A DNA stretch of 64,000 nt, taken from Prosopis cineraria. Lineage: Eukaryota; Streptophyta; Magnoliopsida; Fabales; Fabaceae. The position numbers were made by a program, and so were the translations under genes. The DNA is taken from assembly GCF_029017545.1 (NCBI RefSeq), contig NW_026555337.1, positions 34,008,221-34,072,220 of the forward strand. Direction: 5' to 3'. The notes beneath the pieces were generated by a model that had not been told where the DNA came from, did no database searches, and was given only the letters and a program-made list of their open reading frames with translations. This document shows, piece after piece, positions 35,828-49,254 of the stretch; position 1 is the first letter of the stretch, and every line of letters starts with the position of its first letter.

Positions 35828-38154
35828 TTTTTGATTGGGAATTTAACCGCTATACCTGTAAAACCTTATTGATTCATATGGTAATGCAGTTATTCTAAAT
35901 ATCTACGGAGATTTCAAAATCTCACACGATAAAAGAATTTAGCAACTTAATTTATTTATTTATATTCTTATGTATATTTTTAAGTATTAATAGTAATCTT
36001 TTGAGCATGTATGTACGTATACACTTTTTTTTAAAAAAAATTAATCATCATACCTGCGAAGCCTTATAGACTTATATGGTAATATGATTATCCTAAATAT
36101 CTGCAGAGGTTCCAAAATCTCATACGATAAAAGATTAAATAATATACACTTAAGTAACTTTTTAATTTAACTGATTTAATATATAATTTATATATTTTTT
36201 TTTCAAAACGTAATCGTTATATCTGTAGATTCTTATTGACTCATACGATAATACGATTATCTTAGAATTCTATGGAGATTCAAAAATCTCACATGACTAA
36301 AAGATATATTAAATATGATTACAATTTAAATACATTAATTTGATTAATTAATTTTTCCAAATAGTGTATTATATCATTATTTGCAAGAATCATTTATTTA
36401 TTATAGAAATTGATATCACTACATCTGCGAGGATTTATTATCCCACACAATGATGTGATTAACTTAAGTCTCTACGAAGATTCTTGAAATCTCACATGAG
36501 GCTTAGATAAATTATTAATTTGAATTATAAAAAGAGAGTTAATTTTAATAATGGGCCTTTGGAACCCATCTTTAACGTACAAGTTGGATCTCCATACCTG
36601 TGAAATCTTATGGATTTACATGATAGAGGATCATTTTGTGGGGATTTTAATTTTCTCTTATGATATGGGTATTCAAGAACACATTTGTTATGTAATCAAG
36701 ATTTTTAGTTTAACAAAACCTAATTGTAAAAGTGTGTCTAAGTTCTAATTATAGGCAGCCAAAATCAAATCTGTAGTGATATATCCATCACCTTCAACTA
36801 TAGTATCTTATAACAAGCTATGCATACATTAAGGCTAGGAAATGATATAATGTAAGGCTGTATGGAGTTACGAAAACTTGTATTAGAACCTATGCTGAAT
36901 GAAGTTGGTGGATCTTTTTGCAAGTCCTTAAGCTCCTTCAAGACGTGCTTTGAAGCCATATCACTTCCTCCAACCGATGGACTGAATCAGAACCTGCACA
37001 TTGCTAGCAAAACCTTTGGTGCATGCCTGAAGGTGCCATTGTTGATGATGACCCTCTCTTGCCGTACAGATCTCTCATCTTCTTCAACTTCTGCTCTGTC
37101 TTCCCCTCGTTTCTTTTTGTTCCAGCTGCTCAACTCCTCTTTAAAGTGCTCGCTCTTTCAAAGCAAAAGCAAGGAAGAGTTTTTTTAAGAGCTTGCATGT
37201 GAGATCAATAAACACCAGAAAAGTCCAACTGTATTCTTCCTCTTCCCCATATCTGCAGCTGCTCAGTCATTTTTCATCTTTGCTCTTCTGTATGCAGCCA
37301 AAAGTGTTTGTGTGTGTGTGTGTGCTAGTTTTCGTATGTGTCGTCTGCTCTGCTATGCTTTTTTCTATGTTTTTTGTCTGTTCTTCTACATTTTTGTGTG
37401 CTGCGTTTGTCTCTGCTCCTCGTCTCTTCTCTCTGCCCTCTGTGTTTTCATCTCTGGGTTCCCTCTTTCTCACGTGCGTGACTAGCATTTCTGCTCTGTG
37501 AAGCTTCTGCGTCTCTGGTCAAAAGTGTTTTGTGTGGCTGTGTTTCTGAGTATGCGTCTGCTCTCTGCTCGTGTTTCTTCTTCTTCTCCTCTGTTTGTGC
37601 ACGTGAGTCTAATCTCGCTTTTCTTCTTTTGCATTGAGGGAAAAGCCTTGTAGGGCTATGATGAAACGTTGATGATTCAGCATTTCACTCAGCACACACA
37701 CATATTTTGTTATTATTTTTTTAGTCTTTTAATGCCTATTTTTTTTGTTAATCTAATTTCTAAAATTAATTTAAAAGAGTTAACTCTCAAAATTCAATTC
37801 TTAATATTTTTAAATGGTTGGGATAATTTGAGAGAGATTTTTCAATATTTAACCCTTTTGTTTTTGTGATTTTGTTAAATTATTATTTTTTTGAAAACAT
37901 AATCCTAAAAAGGATTAAATTTCATTTTTGTATTTTTATATTTTTTTGGTTGTTTTAATGAACTAAAAGAAATAAAATCCTAACAAGAGATTATCTAATT
38001 TAAAATAGAATTAAACCCTATTAATTAAAGATTTTTTTATTTTGAAAATATAATCCTAAAAAGGATTAAATTTCATTTTTGTATTTTTTGGTTGAATTTA
38101 TTATTATTTTTAATAAATTTTAAAAAAATGTCCGAATAAAAAACAATATTCACA
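35828..38154 (+). repeat. 3' LTR of the LARD-like element, 5'-truncated
   Basis: Starts in homology to position 30245 of the 5' LTR and ends CAATATTCACA at the target duplication. It keeps a segment of about 940 bp (about 37100-38045) missing from the 5' LTR, with a GTGTGTGT run near 37310, CT-rich blocks, and a doubled AATCCTAAAAAGGATT inverted repeat at 37902 and 38052. Short frames at 36862 and 37193 are not conserved and probably do not code. Confidence 0.82.
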
Positions 38155-38976
38155 GTGATAATTTCAGATTTCTTTGCCATCATCACATGAATATAGGTAA
38201 AAAAGATCTCGGTACCTCGAGCAATGAATATGTGAAGCTAAAAAAGGTGTTTTCATGGCTCCATATGTGCATTCGTAAGGACCAATTTATGATTGATAGT
38301 TTTTTTTTGTTAAATGTGAATTTCTTCTAATTTCTCACTATATTCTGTAGGGACCACTGGCAACTGATTGTTCTTTTATTGAAGAGTAACACAGTCCTCT
38401 TCTTATGCTCTCTCCATTACAAACCAAATAAGGACATAAAGAAAACAGTAGACTCGTAAGTATACTTGTACAAAAACTATTAATTTTTATGGATATATTA
38501 GTTGCAAATCTCATGATGTTGACCATAGGGCAATGAAAACATATCAAACGATGGTCCTGAAAAAGCACCCACATGAACTGAAGGATCCTACGTGGATTGA
38601 GCCAAAGGTAAGTTAAAACTAGCAGTTTATTAACATATTCAATTGTCAATATTTATTACCGATTCCTAATTGCTTATATATATATATATATATATGCTTT
38701 TATATAGTCGTAGGCAACCACTGAAGAGTAGTTTGTGCGATGTATATGTAATGAGGTGCATGCTCAACATCATCACATTGGAAATGATCGAATTTACAAA
38801 TGAGGTAACTATATTTTTTAAAAGCTGATTTTATTGTTACTTGAATTAATTAGTTAATTTTTTAATTGCAATTTTATACTTTAATATTGACGTTTGACAT
38901 TGCGGATTCATTTTCTGAAGAAGAGGTTGACGATATCCTCACAAGTTGGGCACCATATTTTGTGGAAGGTATGTGA
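38155..38976 (+). pseudogene. CACTA-4 second gene, 3' part (C48 protease remnant)
   Basis: This continues the gene after the retrotransposon. Joined across the single GTGAT copy, the frame YLPHLCITLGKGDNFRFLCH reads through the junction, which confirms the insertion site. Downstream exons give HPHELKDPTWIEPK (38560), then NEVHAQHHHIGND (38750), and a C-terminal block FSEEEVDDILTSWAPYFVEG (38915-38970) that matches the last exon of the other CACTA protease genes (AEINKVIEEWCQYIFQ). The His and Cys of the catalytic site are not recognisable. A (TA)n run at 38676-38695 lies in an intron. Confidence 0.65.
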
Positions 38977-40849
38977 GGTTTAGTTAGTTTTTTAGGAAAT
39001 TGTATAAGACAATTTGAGTTTTGTGTAATTCCTATAAAATTGTAGTGAAATTTGGATTATTTATATGTACTTGGACTGGCTGGCTAGCAATAAATTATAT
39101 AGAATATTTTCATTTACAAGAATTGGAAAAATAACTAAAAACATAACTGATTTTTAAAAAAAATCACTGTTTACAGTGGTTATTGTCACGTCCCAAAAAA
39201 TGGAAGTGACCGGCATGGGATGTGAATTACATCACACATCCCTTAAGCCTCAAATCGAGAAATTATTCCATTTCTAAAACATAGTTGGATTTATATTGAA
39301 ATTCTGGCATCCTTAATAATATTAATTATAACGAAAGTTTCAACATTTTTGTAGAAATTTTGACATAACTCCCTCGATAAATAGGATCTCACGAAATCTC
39401 TACAACAGAAAATATTACATCATGTATTCAACAGTTTAGAACATCGCTCCCCAACAATAGATAGTCAACTTAGAAAAGTAAAATCAAGATTCTCTCTATA
39501 GTTAACATGGAGCACCTAAACATAATTTTAAAATAAAGCACATAATTGAATATTTACATTAAAAGAAAAGGCATTTCCAACAATAAATATTCACCCACCA
39601 CAGTTGTAAGCCCTTCAATAACAGGCAAGAGGTCTAACCTTAGCTAATGAGTCTGAGACCAAAAGTATTTTCCAGTGAATAGCATTCCCCAAGAAAATAG
39701 AATTTAAAAGAGTAAAAATAATAAACTCAAACAATTAAGTAAACTAATTGAAGGTATGATAATTCAATATAATAAACTTAGTAAATTTGTAAATTTTAAT
39801 TATAACCATAAAATGAGAGTGAACTGAAAATTGCTTTATTCTATCATGCTTGAAGAAAACAAATTATCCCCATGTAAATCAAAGTAACAAATTAATGAAC
39901 TAAAAGCACTGAAATTTCAAATATCACATGTTACGTAAAAATCTAAAATTTTGAGGACTTAACAGAACAAGTAACAAATATGGACACACAATCCACGAGG
40001 GTAAATAACCAAACGCGGCTTATGCCACAAAGACAAACGTGGATACACAGTCTGTCCACGAGGGTAAGTAACCAAACGTGGCCGAAGCCATAAAACAAAT
40101 GTGGACACACAGTCCAGAGGGTAATATTAATCAAACGCGGCTTGAAGCCATGAAACAAACGTGAGTACGATGCTCACAAATAACCATCCCTCCGTTCTAT
40201 GTGCGTTGGCCATCGCATGGGGCTAGCACATCTTATAAACACCCTGCTAGCTAGGTGTATCGTGGCGCGCCAAGGGCTAACAAGACTACCGTTAGCAACC
40301 AGTGTTTTGTATAAAGTCCTCTAAAAATCACTTTTCAAACATGCGAGATAAATCATTTTTGAAATACAATTTGCGTTCTCAATATCAAACTCACATGAAT
40401 CATTTCAAATCTCAAAACTTGCCAGAATAATATTCCATAGCTAATGTACAAACTTGTATTAGTTGAGTAACCAAGAATTTTCAAAGTAAAATAAACAAAG
40501 ATGCCTTCATCAATCTTGAAAATATATTTCGTAAAGAAAACACATGCACACACCACAATTTAATCAACTTTCATTATCATTCTATAATTTCCAAAACCAA
40601 AATGATTTAATTAACAAAGTACATAATAATCATCATAGTTGTTAAAATAATTTATATAAAAATGTAATATTTTCAAAACCAGACTACTTTTATTGAAAAA
40701 AATATAATGGCGTGCTATTCACTTACCTACTAATTTCCCAAAATCCAATGATTTTCTCCCATCAATTTTTTATCAAGGTCCTCATCTTCCACACACCCTA
40801 TAGGACACTACTACAAAAACATAAATATAAGACGCCATGAAAAATGACG

Positions 40850-41420
40850 GTCAAATAAAAACACGTCATATATGAGATAGGCGGGTGATGGTGTCAAAAT
40901 AAATGACGGGTCTTAACAAAATAGTCATATATTACTAGACTTTAAATGACGAGTATTAAAAAACCCCGTCATTTATTTCAGCCCAATATTTCATTTACTG
41001 GAAGAAAAAAAATAAAAAATAAATTTGAACTTTAAATGACGGTTATTTTAAATACCCGTCATATAAATTTTAAACAATATATGACGGTTATAAAAAAAAC
41101 CGTCATATATTGGTGCCCGTCGGTTCAGATTCTTTAAAAAAAATAAAATTTTTTAAAACTTTAAATGACGGGTGTTTTAAACACCCGTCATTTAAAGTCC
41201 AAAACTATATATAACGGCTTTGTCAAACACCCGTCATATATTCGTGGCCAACGTTTGATTTTCCTTATTTAAAAAAATAAAAGAATTTTAGGGTTTAAAT
41301 GATGGTTGTTTTAAACAACCATCATTTAAAGCCTTCCTTATATATGATGGGTGTTAAATGACGGGTATTTTGAAATAAATGACGGGTATATGAATACCCA
41401 TCATTTATTCTCTTTTTTAT
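40850..41420 (+). repeat. CACTA-3 left subterminal repeats
   Basis: About fifteen copies of ATGACGGGT or ACCCGTCAT and variants, alternating in orientation and often paired as AAATGACGGGTGTTTTAAAC...ACCCGTCATTT hairpins. The leader of the transposase gene follows (41420-42585), with no other feature. Confidence 0.9.
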
Positions 41421-42585
41421 TCGATTTCCAGCTTCACTTTTTCATTCCCGCCCGTTCGTCATCCTTGTTTTCTCTCTTCTCGTCTTCTACAAGAAATCGA
41501 TAGAAATCTCTCAATCTACCTTCATTGTTGCCGTCGACCACCTTAGTCTCTCGCCAGTGTGAAAGTGCTCCTCCTACACCGTCCGGTTCCTCTCTCATTG
41601 GCTTCCTCTTTGTGTTTCATCCTCTCTTCTCTAAGGTACATGGGTTTATGATTTCTATGGTTTTTCTTCATTTTCTTCCAATATGCTTAGATTTCTAGAT
41701 TATGGGATTGATTTATTTAGGATTATGGATTGTTTTATTAGTTGATTTTTGTTGTTTAAATATCTCCTCATTTTTTGCCCATTTTAATATTGTGGGGTGT
41801 TGAAAATTGCTAATATTTGGTGTTTTATTGATTTGAGAACGATTGTAGATGATTTTCTTTGCCTTAGGATGATTATTAAGATGAAAATTAGTGATCAAAA
41901 TGGGATATTTGTGATGATTGTATTTTTCTACGAATTTTGACTGATTTATTTCAATAATTTTTAATTTAAATTTCGTGCATTGTTTGATCAGAGTAGTTTT
42001 ATCGTTCAAAACTACATATTGAAATGTACTAGTGTACCAATTTTCATTGCAATTGGAGTTCATTTTAGTGACGAAAACTGACGCGCCGTTTCTGTAAAAA
42101 TCATTGCTATTTTATTGATATTTTTACATTTGGTAAAGAATGATTTGTTCTTGGCTTGAGATTGCTAATATAGGATATGTGTAATCTTAGAATGATTTAT
42201 TCAAAATTATGTTTATAGTGTTTTTCTTTTTTCAATGAATTTTGAACGAATTTTATATATAATTTTATAATAATTAGAGTTAATTTGAAAATGCTATTTT
42301 GTGAGAATTTTGTTGGTTTTGTGATTGTATATAGTTGGAATTAGTTTGTTGAGTGAGATGCCAAGAATGAAAAGAGGGCTTTAGATCGAGAAATACTTTC
42401 TTTATGTTGTTATGCTGCCGAATTTTTTATCGGCGGTTGAAGGAGTATGTGAATGCTCATGTATTGTGACTCATAATTCATTAATTACTCTATATTATAT
42501 GTAGAGTAGTCAATTTCTTTATTGATAATCTTTCTATCATTCCTTTTCTCTCCATATTCATGAGTCACTGATCACATTTCCTTAA

Positions 42586-45500
42586 ATGAATTATCTTTTA
42601 GATTATAAAGTTATGGATAGAGAATGGATGTCTTCCAATCGATCAAGTAAAGAGTATTTGAATGGTGTGAAAGAGTTTATGAAGTTTGCTCTCGAGCATG
42701 TAAAAGACTCTAGAAGAATAGTGTGCCCTTATGTAAGATGTGGTCTTTTGAAGCAAATTAGTGCATCTGAGATGGAAGACCATTTAGTGTGCTATGGAAT
42801 TGATGAAAATTACAAGTGTTGGCATAAGCATGGAGAGACTAGAGGGGATGAGTCTACTAGTACTTGGGAGTATAAAGGAAGCTTTGAATCAGATGATCAT
42901 GACACAGATACTTATAAGGGTGACTGTCTTGAAGAGATGGCCAATGCAATTGAAAGGGAACTTGAGGATTGTCCTGAAATGTTAGAGATGTTGAAAAGTG
43001 ATGCAGAGAAGCCCTTGTATGCTGGTTGCACTGAATTCACAAAGTTGTCAGCAGTGTTAAAATTGTACAACTTGAAAGTGAGCAATGGATGGAGTGATAA
43101 GAGCTTTACAGAAAATCTTACACTTATAAAACAACTTTTACCTGCGAACAACGAGCTTCTAAGGACTATGTATGAGGTAAAACAAATGCTACACTCAATT
43201 GGCATGAGTTATGAGAAAATACATGCCTGTCCTAATGATTGCATATTATTTAGAAATGAATATGCATCATTAATGGAGTGTCCAAAATGTAATGCCTTGC
43301 ACTATAAAGAGAATGGAAAGAGTCCAAAGAAGGCATTATGGTACTTTCCCATTGTACCTAGATTTAGACGGTTGTACAGTAGTGCAGAGGATGCAAAAAA
43401 TTTGACATGGCATGCGGATGAATGGATCAAAGATGGAAGGCTTCGACATCCAGCTGACTCTTCTCAATGGAAAAAAATTGATCTCGATTACCCTGACTTT
43501 GGAGCAGAAGATAGAAACCTTCGCCTTGTATTATCTACTGATGGAATGAATCCACACGGGCTTCAAAGTAGCAGTCACAGTACATGACCAGTTATTTTGG
43601 TAATTTACAACTTACCTCCATGGTTATGTATGAAGCGAAAATATATGATGCTATCCATTCTAATTTCGGGGCCAAAACAGCCGGGAAATGACATAGACAT
43701 ATATTTGGCTCCTTTAATTGAAGATTTAAAATTGTTGTGGGAGCATGGTGTTGAGGTATATGATGGACATAGAGAGGAAAGGTTCAATTTAAGAGCATTG
43801 TTGTTTGGTACAATCAATATTTTCCAGCATATGGTAATTTATCAGGGTATAGTATCAAAGGAAAACTCAGATGTCCTATTTGTGAAGATGGCACACATTC
43901 AGTAGATTAGAACATGGGATGAAGAATGTCTATCTCGGACATCGTAGATGGTTGCATCCTGATCATTGTTATCGACGCCTAAAAAAAGCTTTCAATGGAA
44001 ATTCAGAAGAAAGTAAGGCACCTTTGCTACTGATAGGTGAGCAACATTTTGACAAGGTGAAGAATTTGAATATCGAGTTTGGCAAACCTTTTGCAAAGCA
44101 TCTTGGGACATGTGGGTGGAAGAAAAGGTCTATTTTTTTTTATCTACCATATTGGCAATCTTTATATGTGAGACATTTTCTTGATGTGATGCACATTGAG
44201 AAAAATGTGTGTGACAGTTTGATTGGTACATTACTTCATATTTTGAGAAAGACCAAAGAAGGCATCAAGGCAAGACTTGATATGATTTCTATGGGGATAA
44301 GGGAAGAGTTGGCTCCGCAAGAGAAGGGAAGTCGTACATATCTTTGTGCAGCAGCTCATACATTGTCTAGAAGAGAAAAGAAGATTTTTTGTGAGTCACT
44401 TGCTACTGTTAAAGTTCCAGAGGGGTACTCTTCAAATATTAAGGGCCTTGTGTCATTGAAGGATTTGAAGTTAAAGGGTTTAAAGTCGCATGATTGCCAT
44501 GTGTTGATGAAAAATTTTATTCCAATGGCTATACGTTCTATTTTACCTGATACGGTTTGAGCCACAATTACAAAATTGTGTTTCTTCTTCAAGTCTATAT
44601 GTAGTAAAGTGATTGACCCAACAAAATTGCCAAGATTGCAAAGCTGAATTGTGTTAATCTTATGTGAACTTGAAATGTATTTTCCGCCTACATTCTTCGA
44701 TATAATGGTGCACCTCACTATTCATTTAGTTAGAGAGATACAAATGTGTGGCCCAGTTTTCTTGAGATGGATGTATCCATTTGAGCGTTACATGAAGATA
44801 CTAAAAGGATATGTGAAAAATTAGAGTCGACTCGAAGGTTGTATAGTTGAACGATACATTTGTGAGGAGGCAGTTGAATTTTATATTAAGTACTTATCAA
44901 ATGTCAACCATATTGGTCTTCCGACTTCTCAGCATGATAGTAGAACTGATGGAGAAGGAATTATGGGCCATAAAGTAGTTACAATCTCCAACTTGCAATG
45001 GAAACAAGCACATTTATATGTACTACACAACTTTGTCGAGGTTGAGGAGTATGTAGAGATGCACATGGCCGAGCTTAAGCGAGATAACCTTAATAGATCG
45101 GAGATTTGGTATGCAAACAAGCATAATAAGAGTTTTATAGTTTGGTGGAAACAACACATTCTTGAGAAGTTGACTGCCGATCCTGATTCAGTTTTTAAAA
45201 ATTAAAATGGTTGGCAAGAGGTCCAGATAAATAAGTTCTTTCCTTCACTGGCTATCTCATTAATGGGTACACGTTTTATACCAAAGAGCAAGATGATCGG
45301 AGCATAATGCAAAATAGTGGTGTAACTCTTATAGCCCAAGCAATGCATATATCTAGTGCTAAAGACAAAAATCCTTTGTACGCAAAAATGTCATACTTTG
45401 GGGTAATTGAGCACATTTGGGAGTTAGATTACATCAAATTTCAAGTTCTAATTTTTGGTTGTAAGTGGGTTGATCGAAAAAATGGTCTTAAAGTTGATGA

Positions 45501-45879
45501 CTTGGGGTTCTTAATGGTAGATCTTAATAGAGAAGGTTATAAAGATGAGCCTTTTATTTTGGCTTCACAAGCTCACCAAGTGTTTTTTGTTCCTGATCCA
45601 GCTAAAGTAAATTGGTCTATCGTTTTATTGAGCAATAAAATAAATTAAGATATGAATGATTCTACAGTTGAAGATGATCCCTTTATGGGGATATCATCTG
45701 AAAGTTACTTTGTTGAGGATGAAGCCTTTTATATGAGAAATGGTCACAATGAAGGTATTTAGATTTCAAAGAAAAGAGGTAGAAGCATTCGAGCAAAGAA
45801 GGAGAGCAAAGATAAGGAACGTACAAGAAAAAGAAAAAAACAATTTAAACTTGTAGGTTACTTGTTTTGTATGATTTAA
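42586..45879 (+). pseudogene. CACTA-3 transposase (tnp2 type) with DUF4218 and DUF4216-like regions
   Basis: The best preserved transposase here. The preferred start is ATG 42613 (MDREWMSSN), because the transposase-associated domain begins there in the relatives. A 333-codon frame runs to 43587: N-terminal domain with CPYVRCGLL and CWHKHGE, SNGWSDKSFTENLTLIKQLL, CPKCNALHYKENG, LTWHADEW and LRLVLSTDGMNPHG. A TGA replaces Trp in HSTWPVIL. The next frame (43597-43905) loses one base at TIN(D)FPAY, removing the Asp codon that CACTA-2 keeps, and another near HSVRLEHG. The third (43919-44560) has FLDVMHIEKNVCDSLIGTLL and DUF4218, then stops at CGA-to-TGA sites. DUF4216-like frames follow to 45648, then a basic tail. 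Several lesions make it inactive. Confidence 0.88.
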
Positions 45880-46018
45880 AAATTTATTGTTATTTATTAT
45901 GTGCTATATTTGTTTTGTAATGTGTGACTTACATTAAACCTGAAAATTACTTATTATGTGCTTTATTTTTTTATATTGTTATTTATTATTTATTTTGATT
46001 TTCTACTTTTATAGGTAA

Positions 46019-49000
46019 ATGGCTTCTCAAAGGAGTGCTGGTCTCAGTGGACCTAGTAGTGCTGATCCTAGCGTTGAGATGAATGACCAACAAATTCAAC
46101 AAGAAGCCAATCAAATAACTAGAGGATTGACATTGATGACCGAGGTGAATAGAAAAGGGCTGCTGGACAGAAATATGAAGTTGAATGGAATTTCAAAGGT
46201 CAACCTATTAAGACCAACAGAAATAAATTCATCAGCTATATAGGGGTTGTGGTGAAAGCAAATGTGCCGATTACAATTAGGCACTGAAACGATATTAGTC
46301 CAGCTACTAAAAATTATATTTGGGAGCAAGTAGAGGTAAAATACTTTACTCAAATCATTGTAATTGATTGAAGTTACTTGACCGAAAATCTAATTAATTG
46401 TTTTTTATTACAGTCAGCATTTGCAATTGATGCTAGTCGGATGAAATTTGTCATCCAACAAGCTGGAAAGGCAATGCGAACATTTTGGTATTTCGTGGGA
46501 GCAAAATACATTAAAAAATCAGGAGGAAACATTACTGCTGAGGTCCCCGACTTGATAAGGCCATTAGTTTCACAAGAACAATGGGATGAATTTGTTGCTC
46601 AACATCTCGAGGGACAATTTCAAGTAAGAATAATGAGATGAATTAATTTTTTATTCTTGTCGATATATTTAATTTTATTGATATGATTTTTTGTGTTTTG
46701 CACAGGAGTTGAGCCACAAAAAGAAAGAGTTGCATGAGAAAGATCTATACCCTTACAAGAAGGGACGCATAGGATATGCAGGAATTGAGCAACAAATGGT
46801 AAGTTAATATTTATACTATATAATTTTAGCTTCTTTCATGGACATATGTACTATAGTCACACTTAAATTTACTTAAATTCGTAGATCGAGTGAGAGGGTT
46901 TAGGGGCAAGTTCAGTTTCACATCACAGACTATTCATAGAAGGTCGAACCAATAAAGAAAGAAACATTGTTGATGAACGTGTTCAGGAGCTTGCTGACAA
47001 GTGTGTAAGTACATTAACTTAACTTAATACTTTTTTTATACTCAATCAACTAATTTAATTTTCATACTATATATTGCATAGGCCGAGATCGAGAAAAGTG
47101 GCACGCCTGATGATGATGTCTTGGGCAAGGCGTTAGGTAATCCCGAACACCCTGGTCGAATTAGGGGATATGGCTTTGGTGTCTCGAAAAAACAAATATT
47201 CAGGTCACAAAAGAAAGCAAGGTCAATAGAGGATGTGGGTGCAAGGGCTGAGATTGCCACCCTGAAAGAGGAGCTATCTAGGCAACGGGACATGATTGAA
47301 GCTTTGTTAAAGGACAAGGAGAGGCAGGAGGCAGAGTTTCATATTAGTCCTAGCGGGAAAGGTAGTTACAGTGTCATGTAGCCTATTAAAAATCTGCCTG
47401 AGGTAAAACATTATTAATTTCTTTCACTTATATTTCACTATTTCTATTTCCCATAACTTTAATATAGTATATTAGTTATTAATATAAGGTGAGAACCTAT
47501 GTGAGTTGTTGGCAAATAGCCCGAATCGTCATGTGGTTGCTATCGGTCGAGTGTTCAATTTGCCAGGAGACATGTTACATAATATGCCACTCCCTGCATC
47601 CTATATATGTGTTGCTATTGATGTGCCGAAGGATTTGAACTATCCGCTACCTATTCCCACCGAGGATGCAGGGATTGTTGGAGAGGTAATGGGTAGTTTT
47701 ATTGGATGGCAAGCTAGTCAAGTTAGGATGCCAAGTCCAAAAAAGACTAGCAAAGATGCACAGTAAAAAAAATGATACCCCGATCTAGGCTCTCCTCTAA
47801 AAAGGCAGTCTCCCATAAAGTTGTGCCTGAACAAGAGCCTCAATTGCCAAGCCAACATAGAAATTTGCTCTAAGCATATGTAACGATACATAGGTCTAAT
47901 CCTCCAATCCTGCAAATCTCGTTCGAGGCTAGTATATATGGCGAAGACCGATATGATATGCTTTCACTTGATGTTGTTGATGAAGTGCTTAAACATGATA
48001 TGACCAGTCTCACTGTTCTCAGCTTCTACATACGGTAATTTTTTTCCATATATGAATAGTTAATATTTTAAATATAAACTAATCCATTTCTTGTATTTAT
48101 AATAGGTGCTTGTATGACAAATTTGTTGTCCCTTTCGATCTACAAACGAAGTTCGTCTATGTTAGTCTTCATGAAGTGGGTGTACATGCCATAATTAAAA
48201 GTGACAAAATTTTAGAACAAGCAAATGCATTAAGTGAAAATTTCAAAGCAAGGGCTCGAAAGGGAACATTATTCATAATACCGTACTGTCAAGGGTAATG
48301 AAATTCTCACTCATCTTAATAATTTTTTTATTTTTAATTTAATGGATTAATTATAATTTTGCCACAGTTGTTAATACTATTAGGGACCATTGGATGTTGA
48401 TCGCCGCCAAACCATTCGACAACACTCCAAAGATATATTATCTCGATTCTCTTGGAGGGGAACCAGGGAGTAGACAAATTTTATTGGAGTTGATTAATAC
48501 GTAAGTGCATAAAGTATTTTACATATTTATTTAATTATTTAAATTTCATACTAACATATTTTTTATTGTTTCATTAGGCCGATTGTGTTATACCGCACTC
48601 ACATAAAACAATCAATTCCAAGGTCCTTTACAAATTTTGATGCGGCCTACACTTGAAATATAATTAAGGTAATTGGAATCATTTATTAAATTGAAATTTA
48701 ATGCATTAATACATATTCATATATTTTTTTAATTTTTAATGTCCAAGACAAAAGAAAAATAGCTTGGATTGTGGCTATTGCATCATGAGGTTCATGAAGG
48801 ACATCATTATCCATAACGAGAGCATAATTCCCGAAATGGTATGTCAAAAATATTAACTTTTAAATTACAAAAATATTTAATGTATTAAAATTATATGAAT
48901 ATATGTTAAATTATTTATATATTGCAGTACTATGATGATTCTTATGTTGAAGAATTCAGGGATGCAGAAATAAATAAGGTAATTGAAGAATGGTGTCAAT

Positions 49001-49038
49001 ATATTTTTCAAGTGTGGACCTCATACAAAGAAGATTAA
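46019..49038 (+). pseudogene. CACTA-3 second gene: Ptta/En/Spm-type protein with C48 (Ulp1-like) protease domain
   Basis: Start MASQRSAGLSGPSSADPS. Exon-like blocks: 46414-46623 (FAIDASRMKFVIQQAGKAMR), 46707-46798 (KKGRIGYAGIEQQM), 46885-47006, 47082-47400 (GNPEHPGRIRGYGFGVSKKQ, then a coiled stretch ATLKEELSRQRDMIEALLKD), 47490-48031 and four protease exons. In the protease, RDHWMLIAAKPFD (48388), YYLDSLGGEP (48440) and RQKKNSLDCGFYIMRFMKDI (48750) supply the His, Asp, Gln and Cys of a C48 peptidase. The C-terminus INKVIEEWCQYIFQVWTSYK ends at 49038. Introns are GT/AG. In-frame stops at several points (IE*EG near 46888, VM*PI at 47379, AQ* at 47764) break the protein, although the catalytic residues are all present. 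Confidence 0.87.
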
Positions 49039-49254
49039 TTGAACTACCTTGAAGAAGTAGTTAGGAAGTTTTTTTTAATAGGTAGTTTATTTTTAGAAAA
49101 AGATTACTTTATGTAATTACATTTGTTTATTGATTAATTTTGAAATTGAATACAATAAATTTCGTTGATATTCAAATCTGGAATGGTTGGCTATTGCTAT
49201 TTTGATTTCTTTTTGTAGGGGGCTGGTATAAAAACAGCTCACAAATTAAAAAAA

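Larger units (their letters stand above)
29629..38154 (+). mobile_element. Non-autonomous LTR retrotransposon (LARD-like) inside CACTA-4
   Basis: Begins TGTCACACCT and ends ...CACA, flanked by GTGAT at 29624-29628 and 38155-38159. The first LTR is 29629-31654 and the second is 35828-38154. Between them lie 4.2 kb without any gag, protease, reverse transcriptase or integrase frame, but with two minisatellites and short hairpin repeats. This fits a large retrotransposon derivative that depends on another element. Each LTR has its own damage: the first lacks about 940 bp near its 3' end, and the second lacks its first 600 or so bases. In a 250 bp comparison the LTRs differ at about 12 sites, all transitions. 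No convincing primer binding site follows the first LTR. A G-rich run AAGTGGGGGG at 35784 may be what is left of the polypurine tract. Confidence 0.87.

Noticed and set aside
37193..37501. 102-codon cysteine- and serine-rich frame resembling a secreted peptide
   Set aside because: It lies in the 3' LTR in CT-rich and GT-rich sequence; the same region is deleted in the other LTR and nothing supports translation.
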